In this document: positions 19,701 through 28,122 of the stretch, piece by piece
Layout: every line of letters starts with the position of its first letter
How positions within the stretch are numbered: the first letter of the stretch is position 1
Made by a program: the position numbers and the translations under genes
Assembly (NCBI GenBank): GCA_021824175.1
Contig: JAKALP010000012.1
Coordinates: 62,001 to 126,000, forward strand
Length of the DNA: 64,000 nt
DNA from: Deltaproteobacteria bacterium
GTDB taxonomy: Bacteria > Desulfobacterota > Desulfobacteria > Desulfobacterales > Desulfosarcinaceae
Direction: 5' to 3'
The notes under the pieces: model-generated
Told to the model about the DNA's origin: nothing
The model's input: only the letters and a program-made list of their open reading frames with translations
The model's database searches: none

Positions 19701-20044
19701 CGTAAGCTGTTGGCATCCCAGTTGACGACAAAAGCCAGGCGGACTTCGGATTGAACCTTTTTTGGGGGGCGCACCACCGGTTTGCCAGGAGTGCGCGAAA
19801 AACGTTTCCAGAGTTGCTTGGAGGCTTTGGGCTCAAGCGCGGACTCTTTCTCGATCCCCTTAAGCTGTTCCCGGAACTGCTGCAAAGCGCTCAAAGGGGA
19901 GAGGCGTGGCGTGACCAGCAGGGCGCGCACGAAGAAGATGGCGGCGATGAACAGAATCGCCGCTACAATTGGAAACAAGAGCCGCAGGCGTTGCCAGCGC
20001 TTACCCACCGGATCCGAGAAAATAAAGCGACGATCGCTGTTCAT
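16703..20044 (-). CDS. GH18-like / polysaccharide deacetylase / processive GT2 fusion
   Basis: A 1113-residue membrane protein with three enzymatic modules. After an N-terminal TM helix comes a GH18-like barrel (about residues 95-450); its expected catalytic DxxDxDxE strand reads GVVIEWGHLD, so it may be inactive. A NodB deacetylase follows (about 470-670) with the full motif set: FDDGPD, HTYSH, FRPPYKAD and LLHDAGG. Then a TM segment and a GT2 domain (about 750-1000) with DDGST, DAD, AEDTD and QRFRW, the signature of processive beta-glycosyltransferases such as PgaC or hyaluronan synthase, and C-terminal TM helices. It likely makes, exports and deacetylates an N-acetylhexosamine polymer. The ATG at 20044 was chosen over a TTG at 20065. 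Confidence 0.88.
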   Translation of the reverse strand: MNSDRRFIFSDPVGKRWQRLRLLFPIVAAILFIAAIFFVRALLVTPRLSPLSALQQFREQLKGIEKESALEPKASKQLWKRFSRTPGKPVVRPPKKVQSEVRLAFVVNWDANSLRSLEQHAAQFTHVCPEWFTLKDGLGTLQSDPALDVQEIAADHGLALLPLLRNLTNDTWRPEAVESLANGPSDRQKLFAQNLINGLRKAGAAGVVIEWGHLDPAYGPQINAWLQALAQALHAQGLEMWLSIPMGLEFKVYDLEQLSPSVDRFIAMLLDETGEDDPPGPLASQPWFDGWLDTVSDYGESSQWIAALGSYGYDWTEGSAQADTVSFADIMSRAGRSGVRQVTCQPPLINPHFAYEENGRAHTVWFLDAATFLTQLRSAKDNEVGGFALSRLGTEDPGIWQELDLAGKDNLKQEDLAALQVIPNQATATHIGEGEFLSVDEDQRNGLREARLDKDGHVIFQYKSFPRYLTVWHQGQGTDHQIALSFDDGPDARWTPRILDILKARGVKAAFFLVGKKIEENPGLVRRMYAEGHEIGVHTYSHPNLAEVSDERVRLELNATQRLIEKLTGHSTVLFRPPYKADTRPTTMEEIIPILAAQRLGYLTVTNAIDSRDWTRPGAEGILRAVKNARRDGNIILLHDAGGDRSQTVEALPLILNWLYVRTDTVVPLSTLLDVPEEQLMPALASQDQEMARAVTGGGFGVLHVTEELIWAFSIVATFLVVLRSLFVAFLAASHRRKPRGGVTLGHLFPHPAVSVLLPAYNEGKVIGATLSALLATEYPGTLEVTVVDDGSTDNTAEVVEQYAAQDHRVRLIRQPNQGKAAALQNGLKALQYDIIVTLDADTQFSPKTIGKLVAHFQDNNVAAVSGHVKVGNLRTFIARCQELEYICGFNLDRRAYHQLDCITVVPGAASALRRDALLAAGGFSDDTIAEDTDMTLTFHRLGWRVAYEPQAPVWTEAPESISTLLRQRFRWAFGTLQCLWKHRDLLFQPRYGALSLFSLPSAWFFQIMLVAMVPVVDGLLILSLLFGGGGAVWLFFVVFLLMDLALALLACLLEGEPLRRAWIILPMRLLFRPLLSWVIWKSIMKAIKGAWVGWGKLERTASVDATAGGKRP

Positions 20045-20074
20045 ATAACGATTGGAGCATCTCAAAGCATGGCA

Positions 20075-20098
20075 GCCTGGGAAGAGCTATTCCCAGGC
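20075..20098. terminator. perfect hairpin between CIS cluster and polysaccharide genes
   Basis: GCCTGGGAA and TTCCCAGGC form perfect 9-base arms around a 6-base loop. It sits between the last CIS gene and the glycosyltransferase gene. No U-tract follows, so it may be a transcription pause or an mRNA-stabilising hairpin rather than a classical terminator. Confidence 0.4.
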
Positions 20099-20219
20099 CG
20101 CAGCCAATTTGTTTGCCCGCCCCCAAGGGCAGCCAAAACGCTCATACCATATGACTTTCCATGGGGGGGTGTCAATTAGTTGCTGGAGCGGCAGCGGAAG
20201 CCATGACGGCTGCAAATTC

Positions 20220-22055
20220 TTAAGAGACGGAAAGGTCGTAAACAAGCCCAGGCGCGTACACCGTCAGAAACCCCTTCACCGTGGCGGTGAATTTCAGGTC
20301 AAGGCTCATGAGCGGTGCGGCGGCCTCCGGGGCGGCCAGCATCGAGCTTATCGCGGCGGCTAAATCGTCGGCATCAGTTTGCAGGCGACCGTTGGGCAAC
20401 GGGGCCAAGCGCACCACCCGGCCGCCCACGTTGAGGGTGACAGGCACGTCGGCGGTCGTGGAGGCGGTGCGGGCAAAAAGACAGTGGTAGCCGCGGACGC
20501 CATTCACGGCTGCCAGGGTGGCCGAGACTCCGCCGGAAGCAGTGGCTTGATGAAGGACGATGGCGCTTTGGGCGTCGGTACTGGTCAGCCAGACAGCCGA
20601 TCCGCTAAGGGTTTTGGCCATGATCCAATATTTTTGGGCACTCAAGAAGACTGTCTGGTCCAGCGGCAGGCGCGCGTAACCGCGTCGGCCCAGCCCGTCG
20701 AGGCTCACCTGCTGCTCGAAAACCACCGCGCCATCCGGCATTCCTGCATGATCGAGCCGCAGCGTCACCAGCAGTTCAGTGCCTTTTCCCAGAGCCATGA
20801 CCCCCAGAGCGATTTCGTTCAATGCCAGGGCGTTGTTGAGGCACACCGGCTGGGCTGCCCAGCGATTAGTCTCCAGGCGCACGCCATGGTTCAATCCCTG
20901 GGGGATCGGTTCGAGTCCTGGGCCCACCGGCGTGGCCGGCGGAATGCCGAAACTGGCGTCCATTTCCACCACGGCGTGAATCAATCGCGCCGCGGCCGGC
21001 AGTGAAATGGATAAAGAGTGGCAAGGCGAGTCTTGGCCTTGAAAACGCAGCACTTGTTTGTCCCGGATGCCTTGCACTGTTCCCGGCAAGGCAAAAGAAG
21101 CGCGAAGCAAATCATATCCGACACTCAAATCAATGGTGCTTTGGCAAGGGGCATCTGAATCCACCACCAGGGCGACTTCCAGATACTCCGGCACGGCATA
21201 AGGCGCTTGGGCTTGCTGGGCTGCTTTGGCCATCACTTCCAGACGGGCGTCGAAATGACGCTGCAAGGCGCCGGCAAAGGCGGTGGCGGCTTCGGTATTG
21301 GGCGCGTTGAAGGCGGTTGCATCCCGGATCTCTCCCGGCAATTGCCAGAAGTAAATCTCGGGCGCGGTCGGCGCCGGAAGAGATGCCGGATCGCACAAGC
21401 CGACGCGGGGGCCAGTGGGAAAGGTTTCAATCTCAATGGCGCTTATGTCGGAAAGATTAAGCGTCATGGGATTGTTGCTTGCGTCAACGGCCCGGATGGC
21501 GAAAGCGGCGGTGATAAAATCGTCGGTGATGGAAGCCCCGCAGGCGACACTCGCCGTGGGCGCCGCGGCCACGGCTTGGCCGTCCACCCGGAAAAGCTGG
21601 AGCGTCACCATCTGCTGCCAGCTCATCTGCGCTTCGGTCTCATATTCATAAGCATCGGCTTCAATTTCCACATCCACATGATCCGGAGCAGCGGCGCAAG
21701 CCCAGTAGTACTCAGCCGAATACTCCGATGTCAGGAAGCGATTGCCGTAGCTGGATTTGAGCCGGATGCGCGCAATGCGCCAGGGGCGATCCAGTTCAAT
21801 CGCCACGGTGTTGGCATCCAGTTGGCGGGTCTGAGCCGGAACAGGGCCGGCGGCATCCAGCGCATTGTAGATCTTGGAAGTAAAGGCGGCCTCGAAACCG
21901 GCAGCGCCGGGATCGATCCGCAGGGCCTCCGGCGAACCGCCGGTTTGAAAGCGCATCAGGAAAGCGCGCCTGAAAAAGGGACCGGCCGGACCCTGGAGGC
22001 GCTGATCAATGGCCGCGGAAGATAGCTGATTGATATCGGTGGTGGAAATTTGCAT
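20220..22055 (-). CDS. 611-aa protein at the end of the CIS cluster, unknown
   Basis: I do not recognise the family. The protein has no signal peptide or TM helix and begins MQISTTDINQLSSAAIDQRLQGP. It is rich in short beta-strands: IELDRPWRIARIRLKSSYG, VDVEIEADAYEYE, LATPVGP-type loops and a C-terminal DLKFTATVKGFLTVYAPG. The first ~180 residues resemble jelly-roll modules of tail fibre or carbohydrate-binding proteins, but this is only an impression. It follows the two Ig-like/coiled-coil proteins on the same strand after a 240-base repeat-filled spacer. A surface, fibre or cargo role in the injection machine is a position-based inference. Confidence 0.6.
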   Translation of the reverse strand: MQISTTDINQLSSAAIDQRLQGPAGPFFRRAFLMRFQTGGSPEALRIDPGAAGFEAAFTSKIYNALDAAGPVPAQTRQLDANTVAIELDRPWRIARIRLKSSYGNRFLTSEYSAEYYWACAAAPDHVDVEIEADAYEYETEAQMSWQQMVTLQLFRVDGQAVAAAPTASVACGASITDDFITAAFAIRAVDASNNPMTLNLSDISAIEIETFPTGPRVGLCDPASLPAPTAPEIYFWQLPGEIRDATAFNAPNTEAATAFAGALQRHFDARLEVMAKAAQQAQAPYAVPEYLEVALVVDSDAPCQSTIDLSVGYDLLRASFALPGTVQGIRDKQVLRFQGQDSPCHSLSISLPAAARLIHAVVEMDASFGIPPATPVGPGLEPIPQGLNHGVRLETNRWAAQPVCLNNALALNEIALGVMALGKGTELLVTLRLDHAGMPDGAVVFEQQVSLDGLGRRGYARLPLDQTVFLSAQKYWIMAKTLSGSAVWLTSTDAQSAIVLHQATASGGVSATLAAVNGVRGYHCLFARTASTTADVPVTLNVGGRVVRLAPLPNGRLQTDADDLAAAISSMLAAPEAAAPLMSLDLKFTATVKGFLTVYAPGLVYDLSVS

Positions 22056-22295
22056 GGTTTAGATAACTACCGGATTAATGGTTTTGGAGGTTTCTTGAAA
22101 TTGCTTCTTCGGATTTTTTGCCTAAACCTCTGAAAAGTTAATTCAACGCAGGCGCAGAGGGCGCCGAGGATCGCAGAGGAAGCATAAAATGAAAAATTTT
22201 TATTCTAAACCTCTGCGCCTCTCTGCGGCCTCCGCGTCTTGTTGAATTTAATCATAGCAAAAACGCCAATGGATCTGTTCCTATACCATTCAAAA
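22056..22295. repeat. palindromic spacer repeat (CGCAGAGG family)
   Basis: Inverted blocks GCGCAGAGGG / CGCAGAGGA and CCTCTGCGCCTCTCTGCGG flank a short AT-rich centre, with ATTCAACGC and GTTGAATT at the ends. This is a dispersed palindromic element filling the spacer; no gene. Confidence 0.6.
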
Positions 22296-24005
22296 TCAAC
22301 GGATCACCGGCCGCGAATCAAAATCTGCCCGGAACTTGGTGTAATCGGTCCTGAACTTCTGATAATCGGTGGAGAATTCGGTCAAGCGGTTCTCCAGCGA
22401 AGCGGCCCTGGTGGTGAAGACGCTGTAGCTGGCGGCGAAATTCTTCTGCTTCTCGGTGAAATCTTTATAATTGGCATCGAGTTGGTTGTAGTTCGCGTTG
22501 AAATTGTCATACCGGGTATTGAACTGGGTCATATCCTGGGAAAAGCGACCGTAGTCTTGCCTGAACTGAGTATACTCCTGGGAGAAGGATTGATAGCTTT
22601 CGGCAAAGCGGCTGTAATCGGTTTGAAATTGAGTAAGGCCGGTTTTGATCTGGTCCACCTGCCGCATAAAAGCGCCCAGGTCGCCCAAGGGGGCCAGCTC
22701 CACGGCCACGTCGGTCTTGATATCCTTGCGCATGCGGGTCGATACGGCCAGGGTTCCCATGGTGTCGGCTTGAATGCTTTTGGCCGCAATGCTCAGGGCC
22801 GGAGAGAGCGATTGTCGCGCGTCCAGAGGCAGGGCATCAAAACCGGTGGCCATGAAGTGGTTCACCGCTTTTTGGGCGATCTTCTGCCCGATGCTTTCGC
22901 CCACACGCCCGCTTTGCACGCCGATGAAACCATAGACGCTGTTTAAGATGCCGTCGAGCAACTGCTGGTCGTCTTTGATTTCGGCGCTGAGGGTTTCGAT
23001 GTCGCCGCGCAAACTGCTCTCGCGTTCGCAGAGTTGCAGATAGGCTTGGAACCAGGGCCGCAGCCAATCCTTTAAAATCAAATCCAGCACCGCCTGGCTG
23101 TCTACGCTGGAAGTGGCCCGATCCTCATGGGCGCAGACCGTGATCGGGGCGTGGCAGCAAATCCAGTTGCCCATGGGAGTACTCGGATTCACGCTACGGG
23201 TGAGCTGCTCCTGGCGTTCGCTGAAGTAAATGTCGATGGCGGCTCGCAGCTCCGGATCATTGTCGGCCTGGTAACGCCGCACCATTTTCTCCAACTGGGG
23301 CATGACTTCCAGCGGCCCCTGGGCTTGGGGATTCAATTCTCCCAAGGCGGTTTCCAGGGCCGCTTGCTGGCCTGGCGTCAAGGTTTCGGCAACGGGGGGG
23401 TAGAAGAATAATTCGACTTGGCCTTTGAGATCGGAATACACCGTGGCCGCGCGCCCCGCTTTTTCTTCAAACCCCACAAAGGTCCGCACCACTCCCCAGC
23501 CGGCGCAAACCGTTAGCCGTACGTTGGGCTGGGGTTGGCCCGAGATGCGGTCCCGGACCTCCACAATCAAAGGGATGGGCTGGCCCACAAATCCATCTTC
23601 CAGCGCGGATTTGATCTGAACCGAGAAGTGCGGGCCGCCGCCCCCGGCCCGCAAGGCCGCCACCATGGCGCGCAAGGTTTGCAGTTCGCCCAGCACCTGG
23701 GAGCGCCAATCGTCGTCCGGAAGTGGACTAGGAGGAAAAAGACCGGTCAGCGCCGTTACAATTTCCGTGAAACGCTCCGGTCCCACATAGGGCACGGCGG
23801 CGATCTGGGCCAGGGAAGTAAAACCCTCCAAGGCCGCCCGGCGGTCCAGGATGCGCTGCGCCACGCGCAAACCCACATCCAGCTCACCGGGGATCTCGAT
23901 GGTGTCGGCGATCTGTTGCGCGCTTTGGGCGTTATTGAAGAAGTCAAGTATGGTTTGGGCCTCTTGGGGGCCGACTTCTTCGGGGCGGATATATCGCTCG
24001 GCCAT
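22296..24005 (-). CDS. CIS-linked protein: HhH-like, Ig-like domain, aromatic-heptad coiled coil
   Basis: A 569-residue protein, not assigned to a named family. An N-terminal helical part includes a helix-hairpin-helix-like LAQIAAVPYVGPERFTEI. An Ig/Big-like module follows (about 125-225; PIPLIVEVRDRISG, NVRLTVCAGWGV), then a helical domain with DWLRPWFQAYLQLCERE. The last ~115 residues are an unbroken heptad coiled coil whose core positions are mostly Tyr and Phe (YSRFAES, YQSFSQE, YTQFRQD and so on). The Ig-like and DW.RPW parts recur in the next gene upstream, so the two are paralogues. I chose the ATG at 24005 behind AAGGA; one at 24014 is possible. A fibre or shaft attached to the baseplate is a plausible role. 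Confidence 0.7.
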   Translation of the reverse strand: MAERYIRPEEVGPQEAQTILDFFNNAQSAQQIADTIEIPGELDVGLRVAQRILDRRAALEGFTSLAQIAAVPYVGPERFTEIVTALTGLFPPSPLPDDDWRSQVLGELQTLRAMVAALRAGGGGPHFSVQIKSALEDGFVGQPIPLIVEVRDRISGQPQPNVRLTVCAGWGVVRTFVGFEEKAGRAATVYSDLKGQVELFFYPPVAETLTPGQQAALETALGELNPQAQGPLEVMPQLEKMVRRYQADNDPELRAAIDIYFSERQEQLTRSVNPSTPMGNWICCHAPITVCAHEDRATSSVDSQAVLDLILKDWLRPWFQAYLQLCERESSLRGDIETLSAEIKDDQQLLDGILNSVYGFIGVQSGRVGESIGQKIAQKAVNHFMATGFDALPLDARQSLSPALSIAAKSIQADTMGTLAVSTRMRKDIKTDVAVELAPLGDLGAFMRQVDQIKTGLTQFQTDYSRFAESYQSFSQEYTQFRQDYGRFSQDMTQFNTRYDNFNANYNQLDANYKDFTEKQKNFAASYSVFTTRAASLENRLTEFSTDYQKFRTDYTKFRADFDSRPVIR

Positions 24006-24031
24006 GTTCTTCATCCTTCAATCTACTCCCC

Positions 24032-25642
24032 CTACCGATCCGGCACCAAATTGCGCGCCACCCCGATCTTGGCCTTGATTTCATTGACCGAGGTCTGCAG
24101 CGCCGCGCTATCAAAGGCATTGATGTTGACCACTTTGTGCTCGATGTCCTGCAAGGCGCCCATGACATTTTTACCGATGGCGGTGGTGGAGTTCTGCAGC
24201 GTGCCCACGGCCTGGCGCAGGTTGCCGAATTCGGCGCTGGCCAATACTTCGTTTTTGGCCTGGGCCGCCCGCTGATCGGCCGCATTGACCTGCCGGCTCT
24301 GGGCGAACACCACTTTCATGGCCTGGCCGCCGGCGCCCTGGGCCGCGTTCGGGCCGGGGATATCCTGGAAGATATTCATCATGCGCTGGGTGCCGGCCGC
24401 ATACTGCACCACATCCATGATCCACTCATCAGGATCATCCACGATCTTTTCATTGATTTTTTCGGCGGCCCGGCCCATCGCTCTGAGTCCTCTTTCTCGC
24501 TCGATGGGCCCGCGGTGGAGGAGATCGTCCACCTCTTCTTCCACATGGTCCAGGAAATCATAGCGGTTCATTTCAACCCATCGGCCCAGGTTGCCTTCCC
24601 AAATACCGACCTGGGGATCATCTTCGGCGATATCCAGATATCCATCCACCCAGGGCCCGATCCAGTCCTGGAAGAGCAGTTGGATGGAACTGGCCCCGCG
24701 GCTATAGTCTGGGGTGGTGGGGTCGGCATCGTTTTTGGCGAACCCGATCACCGTGGCGCGGTACTTCTTCCAGCGGTTTTCGGGCTGGGCCTGGGTCCAG
24801 TAACTGCCGACCATGCTCTCCCGGTAGTAATCGTCGGTCAGCTTTTGGACCGCCTTGCGGTTGCTTTGGTATTCAATGGAGACCGTCTTGTAGCACTTGT
24901 CCATGTATTCGCTTTGGGTGGTGGGAGCCTTTTTGACCGCCTCCTTGAAGCGAATCGGCTCGCCGGGAAGCTCCATCTGGAAGAATTGGGAGACTTCGGC
25001 TTCTTCTTCCAGACTCAACCCCTTGTTTTGTTCGGCGGTCACCAGCACCCGCGCCACGCCCTGGGCATTGGCGCGCACCGCCATGCTGCGCAGGCCCGTG
25101 CCCTCGCGCACTTCAAAACCCGGTGCGGCCTTGAGCCGTCCCCAGGTGGCGATGAAATCAATCCACGGCTGTCCCTGGGGCACGGCGCCGGTGAGGGTGC
25201 GCACCGTGGCCGTAACAGTGGCCGTATCGCCGAGCAGATAATCGGCCTCGTCGGATTGGAACTTCACAATATACTGCTCCAGCAGCGGGTGGATGGAGTT
25301 CTCCAGGGTGTCGAATTCGGTCTGGGTCACATTGTCGGCCGCTTCGAGGGCCGCCACCCGCGCGCTCAAGGTGGCGCTGCCGGGCCCGGCGCCGGCCTGC
25401 CCGACATAGCCGGCCAGGGCCTCGAGGCGCTGGGTGAGATTGTCGCCCGAATAGCCGGCCTGGTACCCCACATAGGTTTCAACCTGGGTCACGCGGGTGG
25501 CCAAATCCTGCAAATCGGCGCCGATGCGGAGCACGCCGTTGACCAGATCGTTCCACTCCTGGGCCTTGATCAGGTCACCGTCCGATTTTTCAATCAAGCC
25601 ATTCAGGGCTGTCATGGCCTGGGTCAGGGTTGTAAAACTCAT
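24032..25642 (-). CDS. CIS-linked Ig-like / helical protein, paralogue of the next gene
   Basis: A 536-residue protein with no recognised family. The N-terminus (MSFTTLTQAMTALNGLIEKS) leads into a predicted coiled coil (DLQDLATRVTQVETYV, ATLSARVAALEAADN). An Ig/Big-like domain follows (YLLGDTATVTATVRTLTG to GVARVLVTAEQNKG), then a helical domain with DWIGPWVDGYLDIAEDD and a C-terminal amphipathic helix. The order of modules matches the downstream neighbour, so they arose by duplication. The ATG at 25642 follows GAGGAGG and overlaps the gpI-propeller stop by four bases (ATGA), showing tight coupling to the baseplate gene. Role in the machine is inferred only from position. Confidence 0.7.
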   Translation of the reverse strand: MSFTTLTQAMTALNGLIEKSDGDLIKAQEWNDLVNGVLRIGADLQDLATRVTQVETYVGYQAGYSGDNLTQRLEALAGYVGQAGAGPGSATLSARVAALEAADNVTQTEFDTLENSIHPLLEQYIVKFQSDEADYLLGDTATVTATVRTLTGAVPQGQPWIDFIATWGRLKAAPGFEVREGTGLRSMAVRANAQGVARVLVTAEQNKGLSLEEEAEVSQFFQMELPGEPIRFKEAVKKAPTTQSEYMDKCYKTVSIEYQSNRKAVQKLTDDYYRESMVGSYWTQAQPENRWKKYRATVIGFAKNDADPTTPDYSRGASSIQLLFQDWIGPWVDGYLDIAEDDPQVGIWEGNLGRWVEMNRYDFLDHVEEEVDDLLHRGPIERERGLRAMGRAAEKINEKIVDDPDEWIMDVVQYAAGTQRMMNIFQDIPGPNAAQGAGGQAMKVVFAQSRQVNAADQRAAQAKNEVLASAEFGNLRQAVGTLQNSTTAIGKNVMGALQDIEHKVVNINAFDSAALQTSVNEIKAKIGVARNLVPDR

Positions 25643-28122
25643 ATCTCTCCTCCTCGTACGATTTCGCGTTCCACGGCCAGCGCCACGCGCACGCCGGCCG
25701 GCCGCACGGATTGAATGCCTTGCCAAACGCGGTCGAGAATGGCCGGCGCGATGGCTTCGTCAACGCCGCGTTTATGCAGGCGCACCAGGGTGGTCAACAA
25801 ACGTCGCGGCGCCCACTCCAGCCAGAGTTTGGCCGCCGGCTTATATGCGAACACCACCTCGCCGAACCAATGGCTGTCGGCCGTGGGGAATCTCACGCCG
25901 TGGCGCGCGGGAAAAGGGGCATTGCGCGGGGTGTCGCTAAACAGGCGTCCTTCCCTGGACCACCAGGGCCGGTGGGGTGACACCATCATGCCCTCTTCTT
26001 CCATGGAAAGATAACGCCAGGTGGAGGCGCCTCTGGGCATGCGCGGCACGGCCGGCAGGCCGCCGCTGACAATGCGTTCTTCACTGGGCTTGACGCGCAT
26101 CACGAATTGATCCAGGCCGGGATGACCGCCGGCGTCGGGAGTAAAACTCCGCGCTTCCGCGCTGAGAACTCCCAGCTCAGCCACAAGTGAATCGGTCCAG
26201 GCCAGGCAATGCACCGCGGCATCTTCACCGGCACGGACCGGGGCGGTATATGAACGCCACTGGTTCAGATAGCGGTCGAAGCGCTGCCAGGTTGCACCGC
26301 CGCGGCTGAAGCGCCAGGCATCCCGATTGGTCGCCTTCTCATCATCGTACAGGGCATCGGCCCGTCCCAGCCCGACCCATCGCTGCGATGCCGCCTGATA
26401 CTGCGCCAGATCACGACCGTCGTAACGAAATAGACCGTTTGCGGTGAGAAACCAGATCAACCCTAAGTCATCTTCGCGGATGGCGCACACCCGGTCCATG
26501 GTTAAATCCGGGTAGGCCGCCAAAATGGTTTTATAGGTGGCGCCGCTGACCCGCTGGGCATAATAACGCGCAAAGCCGGTCTCAGTGCCGATCCACACCG
26601 AGGTGTCCGGGCTCACATGGATGCTGCGCACCGGCGGCAGAAAAATATCTTCTTCGCGCGGCAACTCTCCCGGCCGCAATACTTCCCAGTCCCTGGCCTG
26701 ATCGGATTCCTCTTCGCCATGATACCAGGCCCAGCGCTCGGCGCAGGGCTGATATTGAAAGAGGCCCAAGTCTCCGCCGAAGTAAAAGACGCCGCCGACA
26801 TCCTGGTGAATGGCGCGAATGGCCGTGCCGGAAAGTGCTGCCACGGCGGTGATACTGTTATCCGGGTTGAGGCGTTGCAGGCCGCTTTGCGTGCCGACCC
26901 ACCACCCTCCTTGACGGTCCTCATACAGGCAGTACACGGCCGTTACGGACAGATCGCCATGGGCAACGGCGGCAAAAGGATCATCGGCCACCGGATAGAG
27001 AGCAATCATCAGCAAGCCCTCATCGGTGCCAACCAAAAGCTGATGGTCTCTTTCGGCCAGGCAATGGACGGCCGGGATCGTTGTCTCCGCGATGACCCGT
27101 TGCCACTGGATGCCGTCATAACGCCAGAGTTGATGTTCTTCTTCTTCGGTCTTCACCGCCGCCCACAAGACCCGGTCATAGGTTTGCCGCAGCGCCGTGA
27201 TGGCCGCGGCCGGCGCGCCCGCGGCGGCGGTCCAAGGTCCGGGCGCGGTGGGGTCGGCGGCAAGCGTATCGACCGGGTTGGATCTGGCCGTCAGCAATCC
27301 GGCATCGGAACCTATCCAGGAAGAAAATGCCGGGCGCAGCCGCAAGGTTTGTCCCGGAGATAGCACGCCGGAAAAGGCCACGGCCAGGGGCAGACCGCCA
27401 TCGGCCGATTGATAGCACTCCACGCAGGGGGTGCGGGTCGGGTCCGTAAGGCCGGCCACTTGCGGGATGGCTTGGATATAGAGCGTGGTCGGGCAGGGGC
27501 TGATGCCGTCATTGGAAAATTGCCAGCGCATGAGCGGGCCGACCGCATCCGCCACATTGTCGGGCGCGCTTTTGCGTGATTCAAAGGCCCGCGGCATTGT
27601 AACGAGGGGAGAAAATTCTTCAATGTTGAAAGATCTTTCTCTCTGAGCAAGGGGCGCCGCGGGATCAGCGGGCAGCTCCATCTCCACCACCGATCGGATG
27701 GCCTGGACCGTACCCAATCCATTGCGGTACAGGCGCATGTAGCGGTCCAGGCGCGTGCGAAATGCTTCCACCGACTCGCTCAAATGCTTCGGGTCGCGAT
27801 AGGGCCGCAGGCAGAGCAGGGCGCCGATGCGGGCCAGGTCATGGAGATGGGGAAAGGTCTCCCAGCTCATCCAATCTTCTTCCTGGGTGAGATTGAGCGG
27901 CGGCAGTCCGCGTTTCAGACGATCCAGCGACACGTAGACATTGAAACGGGCATCATCGGCATATCCGGCCCAGTGGGCCTGCATCACCACCCCCAGGTCG
28001 CGGCCCAGATCATCCATCAGGGCGCCCACCGACCGGATAAAAGCGCTCAGGACCGTGGTGTCCATCGGTTCGGGGCGAAACAACAAGGGGATGTTGCTTC
28101 GAATGCTTTCGTATTTAGCCAT
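25639..28122 (-). CDS. gpI-like baseplate protein fused to a beta-propeller
   Basis: An 827-residue protein. The first ~200 residues are gpI/Mu gp48-like: MAKYESIRSNIPLLFRPE, ARIGALLCLRPYRDPKHL, RYMRLYRNGLGTVQAIRSVVEM. Residues ~315-640 form repeats of the two-component-regulator-propeller type: HCLAERDHQLLVGTDEGLL, CLYEDRQGGWWVGTQSGLQRL, SIHVSPDTSVWIGTETGFARY, IREDDLGLIWFLTANGLFRYDGR. The C-terminus returns to a helical gpI-like tail (AILDRVWQGIQSVRPAGVRV). gpI connects the gpJ wedge to the periphery, so the propeller would project outwards and could bind a ligand. The ATG at 28122 overlaps the gpJ gene by eight bases. The propeller fusion is unusual for the family. Confidence 0.82.
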   Translation of the reverse strand: MAKYESIRSNIPLLFRPEPMDTTVLSAFIRSVGALMDDLGRDLGVVMQAHWAGYADDARFNVYVSLDRLKRGLPPLNLTQEEDWMSWETFPHLHDLARIGALLCLRPYRDPKHLSESVEAFRTRLDRYMRLYRNGLGTVQAIRSVVEMELPADPAAPLAQRERSFNIEEFSPLVTMPRAFESRKSAPDNVADAVGPLMRWQFSNDGISPCPTTLYIQAIPQVAGLTDPTRTPCVECYQSADGGLPLAVAFSGVLSPGQTLRLRPAFSSWIGSDAGLLTARSNPVDTLAADPTAPGPWTAAAGAPAAAITALRQTYDRVLWAAVKTEEEEHQLWRYDGIQWQRVIAETTIPAVHCLAERDHQLLVGTDEGLLMIALYPVADDPFAAVAHGDLSVTAVYCLYEDRQGGWWVGTQSGLQRLNPDNSITAVAALSGTAIRAIHQDVGGVFYFGGDLGLFQYQPCAERWAWYHGEEESDQARDWEVLRPGELPREEDIFLPPVRSIHVSPDTSVWIGTETGFARYYAQRVSGATYKTILAAYPDLTMDRVCAIREDDLGLIWFLTANGLFRYDGRDLAQYQAASQRWVGLGRADALYDDEKATNRDAWRFSRGGATWQRFDRYLNQWRSYTAPVRAGEDAAVHCLAWTDSLVAELGVLSAEARSFTPDAGGHPGLDQFVMRVKPSEERIVSGGLPAVPRMPRGASTWRYLSMEEEGMMVSPHRPWWSREGRLFSDTPRNAPFPARHGVRFPTADSHWFGEVVFAYKPAAKLWLEWAPRRLLTTLVRLHKRGVDEAIAPAILDRVWQGIQSVRPAGVRVALAVEREIVRGGEI

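Noticed and set aside
24137-25714. Long plus-strand open frame opposite the CIS genes
   Set aside because: It is antisense to a well-supported gene with overlaps and ribosome sites, has biased composition typical of shadow frames and shows no domain.
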